A stretch of DNA of 64,000 nt from an uncultured Flavobacterium sp. (GCF_963422545.1 NZ_OY730230.1:248001-312000); one strand, 5' to 3'. Positions 18,690-27,996 are shown, counted from the stretch's first letter. Made by a program: numbers and translations. The notes: generated by a model from the letters alone, not told the origin.

Positions 18690-19400
18690 ATGAAGTTCTA
18701 TTCAATTTCATTCGTTTTATTCTTTTTCATGACATTAGCAAGTGCCCAACATCAACACAACAGTGTTAGTAATGATGCACCGTCGACACATGGAATGTTG
18801 ATTTTTGGAAAAGAAAAAATTTATGCTTCACACTTACCAATGTTTCATTCTCCACATGATTATCAAATTATCCTGGAGTTAGAATTAGATAATAATACCA
18901 AGAAACTATTTATGGCTGATCAGGAAAATAATCCTGAATATAATACATACACGATTGAACCTGAAAAGTTCATTTTACCGGATATGATTCAAAATCCAAA
19001 ACCATTTAAAGTAAATCTTTACAGAGGTCATTTTGAAAGAGGTGGAAAAAAAATCGCCTCAGATATAGTGGTATCTATCAAACAAGTTATTTATTATAAA
19101 AAATTCAATCCGGCAGAAGGCAAGTCCGGTACAACCAATTTTATATTTTTTGGCAACACCAAAGAGCAATTTATGGCGCATCAAATTACAAACAGACCTG
19201 ATTTCGATCAGATTTTACAAGTAAAAACAGCTTCGGATGCACTTATAAAAAATGAAAAATACAAATTAATCAACGTAAATAAATCCGATAATAGCCCAAT
19301 TGGTGTAGCAGGAAACGATATTCAGGTTGATGTTAATGGAACTAATTGTTCTATTGTTCTTTTGAAACAATTGTATTTGGAATTTGATGATTTAAAATAA
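18690..19400 (+). CDS. Secreted protein of unknown function (236 aa)
   Basis: A signal peptide is clear (KFYSISFVLFFFMTLASAQ, cleavage after Ala-Ser-Ala), so the protein is exported. The mature part starts His-rich (HQHNS) and contains THGMLIFGKEKIYASHLPMF followed by HSPHDYQIILELEL, a conserved pattern I have seen only in uncharacterised proteins. The several His residues in HLPMFHSPHDY could bind metal, but this is a guess. There is no membrane span, lipobox or T9SS sorting domain. It is transcribed away from the eCIS operon and followed by a palindromic hairpin. No functional link with either neighbour is evident. Confidence 0.75.
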   Translation: MKFYSISFVLFFFMTLASAQHQHNSVSNDAPSTHGMLIFGKEKIYASHLPMFHSPHDYQIILELELDNNTKKLFMADQENNPEYNTYTIEPEKFILPDMIQNPKPFKVNLYRGHFERGGKKIASDIVVSIKQVIYYKKFNPAEGKSGTTNFIFFGNTKEQFMAHQITNRPDFDQILQVKTASDALIKNEKYKLINVNKSDNSPIGVAGNDIQVDVNGTNCSIVLLKQLYLEFDDLK

Positions 19401-19424
19401 TTTAGAAAATAGAAATAAATTTAA

Positions 19425-19474
19425 CGTGCCGTAGTTACGCAACAAAATGGCAACTATTGTGTACCTACGGCACG
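19425..19474 (+). terminator. Long hairpin downstream of the secreted-protein gene
   Basis: The arms CGTGCCGTAGTTAC (19425-19438) and GTACCTACGGCACG (19461-19474) pair with one mismatch over 14 bp around a 22-nt loop. It stands between convergent genes, so it may terminate both. The GC-rich arm in an AT-rich background also fits an interspersed palindromic repeat. Confidence 0.6.
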
Positions 19475-19549
19475 CCGATGATTCTCGAACACAATAGCTA
19501 CCAATGTTTAATGGCTAAAAACGATTTGGACTAGTAAGATAGTTACAGC

Positions 19550-20020
19550 TTATTTTACGACTGTAGCTTCCAGTTCTACTTTTAGGGTTTCAAAAAGGGT
19601 TTTCACTTCCAGTAAAGTAGTGGCTTGTTTAATGCCATGTTTGGCGATCCAATCCTGAAGGATATTAAAATGTGGCCAAAGTTCTATAGTAGAAGTCGTG
19701 TAGATATTTAATCTGACAATACCTTTAGGTTCATAGCCGGCTTCTGTGATTACTTGTTCCAGGTTTTTAATTGCCAATTTTATTTGAGATTCCATGTTTT
19801 CATTACTAGAAATTCCGTCAGCATTTATGGCGGTTTGTCCGGAAACATAAAGCGTTCCTTCTGGATTTTTTACTTCAACAGCTTGTACATAACTTCGTTG
19901 ATTTTGCCATTCCCAAGGATTTATTTCTCTTTTTTCCATTTGCTTTGCTTTTTTAGTTTGTGCCAATATTGGCATTGTCGTTAATACTAATAAGGTTAAA
20001 AGTCTTGCTGTTTTTTTCAT
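19550..20020 (-). CDS. Exported RidA-family (YjgF/YER057c/UK114) protein lacking the catalytic arginine
   Basis: After a signal peptide (KKTARLLTLLVLTTMPILAQ) comes a full RidA fold: AVEVKNPEGTLYVSGQTAIN, IKLAIKNLEQVITEAGYEP and RLNIYTTSTIELWPHFNIL. Classical RidA is a cytosolic 2-imino acid deaminase that needs an Arg in its C-terminal motif (Arg105 in E. coli, in ARSCVEVARL). Here the aligned segment reads ATTLLEVKTL, so that Arg is Thr. The protein is therefore probably not an imine deaminase and acts in the periplasm or is a lipid-free exported protein. It is followed on the same strand, upstream, by a Crp/Fnr gene about 95 bp away. Confidence 0.85.
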   Translation of the reverse strand: MKKTARLLTLLVLTTMPILAQTKKAKQMEKREINPWEWQNQRSYVQAVEVKNPEGTLYVSGQTAINADGISSNENMESQIKLAIKNLEQVITEAGYEPKGIVRLNIYTTSTIELWPHFNILQDWIAKHGIKQATTLLEVKTLFETLKVELEATVVK

Positions 20021-20113
20021 GATTACAGTTTAGAATTTGTACTGCAAAATTGAAAATAAGAACCGGAATAGAGTCTTGACATTTCTCACGATTTTAGAGT
20101 GAGATATGTCACA

Positions 20114-20677
20114 TTAAGAAGATAATCTGCTCAGGGTTTCTCGGGAAACGCCTAAATATGAAGCAATAAGACTTTTAGGAACTCGCTGAATAAGTGAAGG
20201 ATATTGTTTTAAGAGTTGTTCGTAACGCTCTTTTGAGTTGGAAGTCTGCCAGGAAATTATGCGACGCTGCGATCCAAGAAAACCAAAAGTTGCTTTCTCC
20301 AGAAAAAAGCGTTCCATCTTTTGCAAACCATTACACAAGTTTCTGTAATCTTCGAGTGTGCAACAAAGTACCTCAGTATCTTCAAGACATTCAAGAGACA
20401 TTGTGGCTTCGGTTTGGGTATAAAAGGCATAATAATCGCTTTCCCACCAATCTTCCATAGCAAAAGAAACAATATGTTGTTTAGCCTTACTATCGGTATG
20501 TACCAATTTTAGAAGTCCGGAAATTATAAAATAAGAATACTTTACAGCATCGCCTTCCTGAATAAGAAATTGATGTTTCTTAAACTTTTTGGTCACAAAA
20601 TGAGTGCATACAAATGTGAACTCATCATCAGTTAGCGGTATTATTTTTTCGATATGTTCTCTTAGGTTTGCCTGCAT
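20114..20677 (-). CDS. Crp/Fnr-family transcriptional regulator (187 aa)
   Basis: The N-terminal cyclic-nucleotide-binding-like beta-roll (KKHQFLIQEGDAVKYSYFII, then SGLLKLVHTDSKAKQHIVSF) is followed by a short C-terminal helix-turn-helix (VPKSLIASYLGVSRETLSRL). No Fnr-type cysteine cluster is present. Bacteroidota proteins of this type often control the adjacent gene in response to stress or a metabolite. I start at the ATG at 20677 (MQANLREHIEKIIPL) rather than the TTG four codons upstream. A TAACTTTG box lies just upstream at 20687-20694 on the minus strand and would give a very short leader. The RidA-like gene lies downstream in the same direction and is a plausible target. Confidence 0.85.
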   Translation of the reverse strand: MQANLREHIEKIIPLTDDEFTFVCTHFVTKKFKKHQFLIQEGDAVKYSYFIISGLLKLVHTDSKAKQHIVSFAMEDWWESDYYAFYTQTEATMSLECLEDTEVLCCTLEDYRNLCNGLQKMERFFLEKATFGFLGSQRRIISWQTSNSKERYEQLLKQYPSLIQRVPKSLIASYLGVSRETLSRLSS

Positions 20678-20815
20678 ATTAGAGTTCAAAGTTATTGAAA
20701 TTTTGATAATCAGGACATTTTTATTCTTTATCTCAATTTTAAATTTTACTTCATAACAACTACGAAATGAAATGTTAATACAATGTTTTATAATCGGACC
20801 TTTTTATTAATATAA

Positions 20816-20863
20816 GCATAACGTTATAGACCTACCCTCATTTCTAATTTTGGAGACATATTA
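20816..20863 (+). promoter_or_regulatory. Upstream element shared by the sigma and anti-sigma genes, copy 1
   Basis: A block GCATAACGTTATAGACCTAC followed about 21 nt later by AGACATATTATAAAA lies upstream of the ECF sigma gene. The same two blocks at the same spacing recur upstream of the FecR gene (21590-21637). The first block is identical at 17 of 21 positions. Two spaced conserved blocks suggest a promoter or operator bound by one factor, most simply the ECF sigma itself (autoregulation). The rest of the gap 20678-20984 shows nothing else beyond the divergent regulator promoter. Confidence 0.55.
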
Positions 20864-20984
20864 TAAAACAACACACTGTAGAATATGTCATTTTTTAAAT
20901 TAGGATTACATCGCCAGAAAACAACCGGAATTGGTGTTTCAGTAAATACCATTTATTCACCAAATAATACAAAAGTGACGTATT

Positions 20985-21542
20985 ATGTATAAAAGGTTTA
21001 CTGATGAAGAGCTTGTTGAATTATTGAGACAAGGCAAGGATAAAGCGTTTGATGAATTGTATTTTCGATATCGGGATTTATTGGTTCGCTTTGTTTATGT
21101 GAGAATGAAATCAATACCGGTTTCTGAAGAAATTGTTCAGGAAGTTTTTACCACCATTTGGGAACGTCGAAAAACGCTGGTTATTCAAAAGAAGTTTTCG
21201 GCTTATATCTATACTTCAGTTCGCTATGTGACTTTAGATTATATAAAATCACACACTATTACGGACCAATATATAAAGGAAGTTGTTGATAGCAGTAATA
21301 ATGATTACAGCAGCAATAATGCCACCGAAGATTCTATCTATTATGAAGAACTTCAGGAAGCGGTAGATAAAGCCACTTTATTGCTTCCAAAAAAATCCAA
21401 AGAAGTTTTTATTCTAAGCAGAATTAAGCACTATACAAACAAAGAGATAGCTGAAGAACTTAATGTTTCGCACGAAACCGTAAAGTATCATATTGCTTAT
21501 GCATTAAAATTTATGCGAAGCTACTTGGGCGAATTTAACTGA
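20985..21542 (+). CDS. ECF RNA polymerase sigma-70 factor (185 aa)
   Basis: Region 2 (FDELYFRYRDLLVRFVYVRM, EEIVQEVFTTIWERR) and region 4 (LLPKKSKEVFILSRIKHYTN, KEIAEELNVSHETVKYHIAY) are complete and typical of the Bacteroidota ECF group that works with FecR anti-sigma factors. Length is normal. It is the first gene of a sigma / anti-sigma / SusC / SusD set. The SusC protein has an N-terminal STN domain, so the expected route is: substrate binds SusC, STN contacts FecR in the periplasm, sigma is released. Conserved blocks in front of this gene and the FecR gene suggest autoregulation. Confidence 0.9.
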   Translation: MYKRFTDEELVELLRQGKDKAFDELYFRYRDLLVRFVYVRMKSIPVSEEIVQEVFTTIWERRKTLVIQKKFSAYIYTSVRYVTLDYIKSHTITDQYIKEVVDSSNNDYSSNNATEDSIYYEELQEAVDKATLLLPKKSKEVFILSRIKHYTNKEIAEELNVSHETVKYHIAYALKFMRSYLGEFN

Positions 21543-21589
21543 CGACAAATTTTAAAAATCCAGGTGTACGATTTGTTTTCTTAACAAAA

Positions 21590-21637
21590 GCGTAACCTTG
21601 TCGACCTACCTGAAATTAACATTTCTAAGACATACTA
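21590..21637 (+). promoter_or_regulatory. Upstream element shared by the sigma and anti-sigma genes, copy 2
   Basis: GCGTAACCTTGTCGACCTACC (first 20 nt at 21590-21609) and AGACATACTATTAAA downstream match the element in front of the sigma gene with the same spacing. The position in the 117-bp gap between sigma and FecR genes implies that FecR has its own, co-regulated start. Confidence 0.55.
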
Positions 21638-21659
21638 TTAAAGAGATAAATAAATTATA

Positions 21660-22580
21660 ATGCCTGAAAAATTACATCGAGATATAAAGTTTTTCCTGGA
21701 AGGTAAACCTTCTGTAAAAGGAGAAGAATTATGGAATAAATGGTACGATCATCCGGAAGAAATATTGAATAGTCTTGAAACTATTAAATCTGATCGTTCT
21801 AAATTAAAAAAGGAAATCCGAGACATAAAGAAATCAAATAAGGTTATTTTTCTTCAGAATAGAAATTGGGCTATGGCAGCTTCTCTATTGGTTTTAATGA
21901 GTTTGTCTTGTTTCTTTTATTTATCATCTGAAGAAGTTATTACCAAACAATACGTTACAAAGTCCGGAGAACATGCTAAAGTTGTTTTAAGCGACGGAAC
22001 TCAAATATGGCTTAATGCAGGAAGCCGTTTAAAATATCCTGCCGAGTTTAAAGAAGATACAAGAGAAGTTTATTTAACCGGAGAAGCTTTTTTTGATGTT
22101 GCTAAAGACAAAAAACATCCTTTTATAATTCATACGGATAAAATGGATACTAAAGTTTTAGGAACCAGTTTTAATGTTCAGGCTTATCCGGATCATGCCA
22201 CGCAGGAAGTTTCGGTTTTAACCGGAAGAGTAAATGTAAAATCGACGGTTACAGAAGAAAATGTATATGTAACTCCTGGGCAAAAAGTGGTTTTTAAATC
22301 ACGAAGCAATAAAATGCAAGCCTTTACAGATATTCCGGTGAATACTATTTCGCTATGGCGAAAAAATATCATTGTTTTTGAAGATGCTCCTTTGCCAGAA
22401 GTGATTGCAACAATTAATCGCAATTATAATGTGAACATTCAGCTTGAAAACAAGAATCTGAACAATCTAAAAATTAGCGCTTATTTCAAAGAGCTTCCTG
22501 TCGATCAGGTCGTTGCTTTGGTGTGCAATATTATAAATGCTAATTATAAACAGGAATCTGGAAATTATATTATACGATAA
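21660..22580 (+). CDS. FecR-family anti-sigma factor (306 aa)
   Basis: The N-terminal ~65 residues are cytoplasmic and would bind the sigma factor. One membrane span follows (about 68-88, NWAMAASLLVLMSLSCFFYL). The periplasmic part holds the FecR domain (KVVLSDGTQIWLNAGSRLKY, EVYLTGEAFFDVAKDKKHPF, TKVLGTSFNVQAYPDHATQE) and the C-terminal DUF4974-like domain (LPEVIATINRNYNVNIQLEN, ISAYFKELPVDQVVALVCNI). The C-terminal domain is the part expected to meet the STN domain of the SusC transporter encoded next. The start ATG at 21660 lies 117 bp after the sigma stop. Confidence 0.9.
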   Translation: MPEKLHRDIKFFLEGKPSVKGEELWNKWYDHPEEILNSLETIKSDRSKLKKEIRDIKKSNKVIFLQNRNWAMAASLLVLMSLSCFFYLSSEEVITKQYVTKSGEHAKVVLSDGTQIWLNAGSRLKYPAEFKEDTREVYLTGEAFFDVAKDKKHPFIIHTDKMDTKVLGTSFNVQAYPDHATQEVSVLTGRVNVKSTVTEENVYVTPGQKVVFKSRSNKMQAFTDIPVNTISLWRKNIIVFEDAPLPEVIATINRNYNVNIQLENKNLNNLKISAYFKELPVDQVVALVCNIINANYKQESGNYIIR

Positions 22581-22679
22581 AATAAATGTCAAAAATCTTT
22601 AACACAGAATAAAAGAATTAAAAATTGAGAATTAAAAATTAAAAATCTGCTCACCCGAGCGATAGCGAACAGGCGAAGT

Positions 22680-22760
22680 AATCTGCAGAATCTGCGTGAA
22701 AAATATTTGACACAGATTGAAGGATTAAAAGATTTTTATTTCACGCAGATTTGGCAGATT
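22680..22760. repeat. Inverted repeat in the anti-sigma/SusC gap
   Basis: Arms at 22680-22701 and 22739-22760 pair at 20 of 22 positions; the shared core is AATCTGCGTGAAA. The gap 22581-22954 (374 bp) also has AT-rich short direct repeats of GAATTAAAAATT at 22615-22645 and a degenerate GC-rich palindrome near 22652-22678. These are palindromic intergenic repeats like others in the window; the SusC promoter should lie between 22780 and 22950, but I cannot place it. Confidence 0.6.
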
Positions 22761-22954
22761 TAAATTTGAATAATTATCTGTTTGATTTTGCTTAAGTGCT
22801 TGATTTATTTGAAGTAAAATGCCTTTTTTGAATATTACTAAAACGATTTTACAAGTATCAAGACAATTAAAAAAACATCACATTATAATACTATTAAAAA
22901 TAAAGCTACGTAGAAAAACCAATCATATTCCAAGAACAATTAAAACACAAAAAC

Positions 22955-25900
22955 ATGACTAAAACACAAATGCGGTACGTCGTAAACTGCCAGAGCATTA
23001 AAAAATCCATATTAACGAGAGGACTTCTTTTAGTTGCTTTATTTTTTATCGGATTAACAGCAAAAGCAGGGAGCGTTGATATTGGCAAGAGAGTTACTTT
23101 AAAAGTAGAGAACGAAAGCATTAAAAATGTTTTTCAGAATATTGAAAAGCAAGTAGATGTACATTTTATGTACGAAACCAATCAGGTTAATACCAATCAA
23201 AAAATTAGTTTAAAACTAAGTAACGTTACACTAGAACAGGCATTAGATAAAATATGCAGCAATTTTTTACTGAAATATGAAATTGTAAACAACAATATTG
23301 TTATCAAAAAGAGCCAAAAAGTTTCGGACGCAGGCGTGAATGAAATAAGGATTTCAGGAACTGTTTACGGTGGTAATGACGGAATGCCATTACCAGGTGT
23401 TGGTATCAAAGACAAAGGTTCTGATGTCGCGACAACGACAGATTTTGACGGAACTTTTAAGATTGAAATCAACTCATCTGAAGCCATTCTTGTTTTTTCG
23501 TATGTTGGTTATGTTGATCAGGAGGTTAAAGTAACACAAACGGATAAAAACATAACTGTCAAATTAGTACCTGACATGAAACAACTGCAAGAGGTTGTAG
23601 TTATGGGTTACGGAAGTGTAAAAAAGAATGAAGTTCTTGGAGCAGTTGGTTCTGTTTCTATGAAAGAATCTTCTAGCAGAACTTATAATAGTGCTTCGGA
23701 ATTATTGCAAGGTACTGTTGCAGGTGTTACCGTTATTAATAATGGTGGAGATCCAACGGCAGAACCTACAATCAACATTCGTGGTATTGGGTCTTTGAAT
23801 GCTGAAACACCTTTAATTGTTTTGGACGGAATTATTTACAGCGGTTCATTAAATACTTTAAATCCAAATGACATTGCGTCGATAAGTGTTTTGAAAGATG
23901 CGGCTTCGGCAGCTATTTACGGTGCGAGAGCTTCCGGAGGTGTAATTTTAATTACTTCTAAAAAAGGAATTTCTGAGAAAGTTAATGTAAATGTAAATTA
24001 TCAGGGAGGTTTTCAGAATATAGCCAAAAAACTGAATGTTCTTAATGCTGCTGAATATGCTGATGCGATGAATACTGCAAGAGACAACGCAGGTTTGCCA
24101 AGAATTCCGGCTTTTGATCCGGCTTTTGAACCAACTGCAAGAACGACAAAAACAAACTGGATGGATGAAATTTTTCATACAGGTGAAATTCACGATTTGT
24201 CTCTTTCGATAAATGGTAAAACAGAAAAATCTAATTTCTTTGTTTCTGGAAGTTATAGAAAAAATGAAGGGATCTTATTAAATACTTTTGGAGAGCGTTA
24301 TACTGCAAGAGCAAATTCATCTTTTAAATTAGCACCAAATTTTACAATTGGAGAAAATTTATCTTATTCGTTAACTAACGGTCAGAGTGCCAATACATCA
24401 AGCGGATATACAGGAGCAATTTTAGGAGCAATTTTTTATCCGCCAAATGCAACAATCTATAGAGAAGATGGTTCAGGACAATTTGGTGGAGTTCCGGAGA
24501 AATACATTGGTTCTTATGGAGATGTTATAAATCCTGTGGCTTATTTGAAAAGATTAGATAACAGAAATCCTGTTTCGACTATTTTGATTAATCCTTATGC
24601 AGAATGGGAAATTATTCCGGGATTGAAAGTAAAATCAAACTGGGGTTACACCAGAATTCAGGATAATGCAAAAGAATTTGCAGTGAAAATTAAAGAACCT
24701 GGAAAAATATTCGACTTTAACCGATTAACGCAAAAGTCACTTACAACTACTGATTTATTAGCTGAACAAACGATTTCTTACGAAAAATCATTAGGAAAAC
24801 ACAATTTCAAAGCTTTGGCCGGATATACGTATCAGGAAACAAAGAGAGACTTTTATACGATTGAAGGAACAGGTTTTGATAACGAAGATCCATCGCAACG
24901 TTATTTGCTAAATGCAAAATTAATTCAGCAGACAGCAGCAGGAGCATCTGATGAAATCATTTCATCTTATGTTGGAAGGCTGAATTACGATTTTAATCAA
25001 AAGTATTTATTATCAGGAATTGTTCGTCGTGACGGAACTTCAAAACTTCTATCAGAAAATCGTTGGAAAGTTTATCCTTCTATTTCTGCAGGATGGTTAA
25101 TTTCTGAAGAAGAGTTTATGAAAAGCATTAGCCCAATTGTAAGCAATTTAAAACTACGTGCAAGCTGGGGACAAATAGGAAATTTAGGAAACCTTGGACC
25201 ATACCAATTTAGTGTGCCATTGAATCAGACTCAAGCTTTGATTGGTTCGACACCGGTAATTAATTATGGTTATGCTGAAGGCGAATTGTCAAATCCTAAC
25301 CTAAGATGGGAGAGTTCAGAGCAAACAAACGTTGGTTTGGATTTTACAATGTTCAACAATGCTTTGACAGGATCTGTAGATGCTTATGTAAAGAAAAACA
25401 AAGATATGTTGGTTCGTGATCAGCTTCCGGGTGTTTCAGGAACTCCACAAGGTAGAATTGTAAACTCTGGTGATGTTGAAAATAAAGGTATTGAAGCAAG
25501 TTTGACTTACCAAAAAACGAGTGGAGAATTTAAGTTTGATGTAACGGCAAATGCTGCATTTTTAAGTAACAAAATTGTTTCGATCAAAGATGGTTTAACT
25601 TCTCTTGAGCCTTTGAATATCAGTAGAGTTCGTAGTTTACCTTTAGCTAATATTTATCAGGTAGGAAGCCCAATTGGTGCTTATTACGGTTATGCTACAG
25701 ACGGATTATTTCAAAGTACTGCCGAAGCAAAAGCATATGTAAACAGTACTGGTGCAGTATATCAGCCAAATGCAGTTGCGGGAGATATTAAATTTAAAGA
25801 TGTAAACGGAGACGGCGTAATCAATAACAGCGATAGAGTAGTACTTGGAAATCCGTTTCCAAAAACTACATACAGCTTAAATGCCAACTTTAGATATAAA

Positions 25901-26344
25901 GGATTTGATATGAATGTCTTTTTTAATGCAGTAGCTGGAAATAAAGTTTTTAATGCGGTTAAATATACAGGTCTTAACGCTTCTTTCCCAGGATATAATT
26001 TATTGGCTGATTCTAAAAACGCATGGTCACCAACAAATACTGATACTAATATTCCGGTTCTTTCATCAACAGACAATAACAATAACTTCGGGAGAATCTC
26101 TGATTTTTATATCGAAGACGCTTCATTCATAAGATTAAAAAATGTTTCGATTGGTTATACAGTTAAAGAAAATTGGCTGAACGGAAAAGCGAAACTTAGA
26201 TTCTTTATTTCAGGACAAAATTTATTTACAATTACTAAGTACTCGGGAATGGATCCTGAAGTTGGTCTTAGCAACTTTGGTCTTGACTTAGGTAAATATC
26301 CACTTTCTCGTATTTATATGACGGGTGTAAATGCTACTTTTTAA
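22955..26344 (+). CDS. SusC/RagA-family TonB-dependent outer-membrane transporter with STN domain (1129 aa)
   Basis: Order of parts: signal peptide (about 15-36, TRGLLLVALFFIGLTAKAG); STN domain (about 40-120, VENESIKNVFQNIEKQVDVH, with LEQALDKIC); carboxypeptidase-regulatory-like beta-sandwich (about 130-210, ISGTVYGGNDGMPLPGVGIK); plug (QEVVVMGYGSVKKNEVLGAV, INIRGIGSLNAETPLIVLDG, VLKDAASAAIYGARASGGVI); and a long beta-barrel ending in an aromatic residue (YMTGVNATF). The STN domain marks it as a signalling transporter working through the adjacent FecR and sigma genes. The SusD partner starts 21 bp downstream. Its substrate cannot be read from sequence; the phosphodiesterase-phosphatase gene that follows suggests a phosphorylated compound. 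Confidence 0.95.
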   Translation: MTKTQMRYVVNCQSIKKSILTRGLLLVALFFIGLTAKAGSVDIGKRVTLKVENESIKNVFQNIEKQVDVHFMYETNQVNTNQKISLKLSNVTLEQALDKICSNFLLKYEIVNNNIVIKKSQKVSDAGVNEIRISGTVYGGNDGMPLPGVGIKDKGSDVATTTDFDGTFKIEINSSEAILVFSYVGYVDQEVKVTQTDKNITVKLVPDMKQLQEVVVMGYGSVKKNEVLGAVGSVSMKESSSRTYNSASELLQGTVAGVTVINNGGDPTAEPTINIRGIGSLNAETPLIVLDGIIYSGSLNTLNPNDIASISVLKDAASAAIYGARASGGVILITSKKGISEKVNVNVNYQGGFQNIAKKLNVLNAAEYADAMNTARDNAGLPRIPAFDPAFEPTARTTKTNWMDEIFHTGEIHDLSLSINGKTEKSNFFVSGSYRKNEGILLNTFGERYTARANSSFKLAPNFTIGENLSYSLTNGQSANTSSGYTGAILGAIFYPPNATIYREDGSGQFGGVPEKYIGSYGDVINPVAYLKRLDNRNPVSTILINPYAEWEIIPGLKVKSNWGYTRIQDNAKEFAVKIKEPGKIFDFNRLTQKSLTTTDLLAEQTISYEKSLGKHNFKALAGYTYQETKRDFYTIEGTGFDNEDPSQRYLLNAKLIQQTAAGASDEIISSYVGRLNYDFNQKYLLSGIVRRDGTSKLLSENRWKVYPSISAGWLISEEEFMKSISPIVSNLKLRASWGQIGNLGNLGPYQFSVPLNQTQALIGSTPVINYGYAEGELSNPNLRWESSEQTNVGLDFTMFNNALTGSVDAYVKKNKDMLVRDQLPGVSGTPQGRIVNSGDVENKGIEASLTYQKTSGEFKFDVTANAAFLSNKIVSIKDGLTSLEPLNISRVRSLPLANIYQVGSPIGAYYGYATDGLFQSTAEAKAYVNSTGAVYQPNAVAGDIKFKDVNGDGVINNSDRVVLGNPFPKTTYSLNANFRYKGFDMNVFFNAVAGNKVFNAVKYTGLNASFPGYNLLADSKNAWSPTNTDTNIPVLSSTDNNNNFGRISDFYIEDASFIRLKNVSIGYTVKENWLNGKAKLRFFISGQNLFTITKYSGMDPEVGLSNFGLDLGKYPLSRIYMTGVNATF

Positions 26345-26364
26345 AAAAATATAAAACAAATAAA

Positions 26365-27900
26365 ATGAAAAATTTAAGTCTTTTATTATTGAGTTTTGTG
26401 CTTTTATTGAGCACTTCGGCTTGCGAAAGTGAACTTGATGTGATTCCGCAAGGAGCGCCGTCAACCGGAAATTTCTGGAAAACGCCTGCAGATGCAAAAG
26501 CGGGAGTAAATGCAATTTATGGTTTGTATTCTGATGATAATATGTATGGTCGTGGTTTTTTCTGGCTGAATAATGCCAGTGACGATATTGGAACAAAACC
26601 AAGACAAAATGCAGAACGTATCAAGAATTTTATTGTTGACGGATCAGAATCTGATACTAAAGATATCTGGAGATTGCACTACGAAGTGATGAAACGTTGT
26701 AATGATGTAATTCGTAATATTCCGAAGATTACTTTAGACGATAAAACAAAAAATATGATGCTTGGTGAAGCTTATTTTAATCATGCTGTAATGCATTTAG
26801 AGTTGGCTTACCGTTATGGAGATGATCGTGCCGGAATCCCGATTCAGGATCGTAATGACCCAACGAATGTTTATGTACCACGCGCTAAAAATGTAGCTGA
26901 AAATTACGCATATATCGCAGCAGATTTAGCAAAAGCAGCAGATTTATTGCCTTATTTTAATGAGCTTACGCCAGACAATTACGGACGTGCTCATAAAACT
27001 GCAGCCTGGGGATATTTAGTTCGTACCTATTTGTATGCAAAAGATTGGGACAATGCGATTAAATATGCCAATATGATCGTAAACAGCGGAAAACACAAGT
27101 TGTTGGATAATTTTGAAGATGTGTTTAAAATTAAAAACAACTGGTCTTCAGAATATATCTGGTCTGTAACTTCAAGTGCAGATAACACAGGATTGGGTTC
27201 TATTTTTCCTGGAGTATGTTTAGAAGATAAAGGTTGGGGAGTTTACAACGGTTGGGGAAATTTTTATCCTACTAAAGAGTTGTTTGATGCTTATGATCCT
27301 GCTGATAAAAGACGCAGTGCTACTATTTTGCAAAAAGGAGATCAGTTTATGTATTTTGGTGAATTAGCAACTTTTAATGTAGGTAAATATACCGTAAGTT
27401 CTAGTAACAGAACAGGATATCAGTTCAAAAAATACATGGAGCCATTCGGTTACCCAAAAACAAATTCTGGAGGAATTGATATTCGTTATGTAAATGCAAA
27501 CGGAGACAAACCGTCGACAGCTTTGAATTTACCTCTTTTGCGTTATGCTGATGTGATTTTGATGTTGGCAGAAGCTAAATTAATGAAAGGTTTAAGTGCC
27601 GATACCGAAATAAATATGATTCGTAATCGTGCAGGTTTACCAAGTATTTCCGGAGCAACATTTGCAGATTTAAAAAGAGAAAGACGTTGCGAATTAGCAG
27701 GTGAATGGACAGATCGTCATTTTGATTTAGTTCGTTGGGGAGATGCTCAGGCAACTTATGCACAACCTTTGCACCACTATAACGGAAGCGTGATTTATCC
27801 TGCTCGTAATTTTAACCCTGCAGTTCACCATGTTTGGCCAATACCACCAGACGAAATTGCAGTAAGTAAAGGAGCGCTTACGCAAAATAAAGGTTGGTAG
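26365..27900 (+). CDS. RagB/SusD-family surface lipoprotein (511 aa)
   Basis: A lipoprotein signal peptide (KNLSLLLLSFVLLLSTSACE, lipobox Cys after Ser-Ala) precedes a SusD-type TPR fold: GNFWKTPADAKAGVNAIYGL, MLGEAYFNHAVMHLELAYRY and near the C-terminus RRCELAGEWTDRHFDLVRWG, NPAVHHVWPIPPDEI. It forms the lid over the SusC barrel and captures substrate at the cell surface. It lies 21 bp after the SusC gene and is followed by two hairpins in tandem. The assignment is strong; the ligand is unknown. Confidence 0.95.
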   Translation: MKNLSLLLLSFVLLLSTSACESELDVIPQGAPSTGNFWKTPADAKAGVNAIYGLYSDDNMYGRGFFWLNNASDDIGTKPRQNAERIKNFIVDGSESDTKDIWRLHYEVMKRCNDVIRNIPKITLDDKTKNMMLGEAYFNHAVMHLELAYRYGDDRAGIPIQDRNDPTNVYVPRAKNVAENYAYIAADLAKAADLLPYFNELTPDNYGRAHKTAAWGYLVRTYLYAKDWDNAIKYANMIVNSGKHKLLDNFEDVFKIKNNWSSEYIWSVTSSADNTGLGSIFPGVCLEDKGWGVYNGWGNFYPTKELFDAYDPADKRRSATILQKGDQFMYFGELATFNVGKYTVSSSNRTGYQFKKYMEPFGYPKTNSGGIDIRYVNANGDKPSTALNLPLLRYADVILMLAEAKLMKGLSADTEINMIRNRAGLPSISGATFADLKRERRCELAGEWTDRHFDLVRWGDAQATYAQPLHHYNGSVIYPARNFNPAVHHVWPIPPDEIAVSKGALTQNKGW

Positions 27901-27932
27901 TTTGTAGTTTCAGTTTGTTTGTTTTTTTTGCG

Positions 27933-27959
27933 CTGCAAGCTTTGTTGTGGAGCTTGCAG
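27933..27959 (+). terminator. First hairpin after susD-like gene
   Basis: CTGCAAGCT (27933-27941) pairs with AGCTTGCAG (27951-27959) around a 9-nt loop, 33 bp after the stop codon. It is the first of two hairpins in series. Confidence 0.6.
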
Positions 27960-27996
27960 TTGTAAAAAAAATAAGAACACAATTTATATATAAAAT

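Noticed and set aside
20885..20992. A 35-aa frame (MSFFKLGLHRQKTTGIG...) overlapping the sigma-factor start by 8 bp
   Set aside because: It has no family likeness, no visible ribosome binding site and lies in the presumed leader; overlap with the sigma start may be chance. Kept only as a possibility for a leader peptide.
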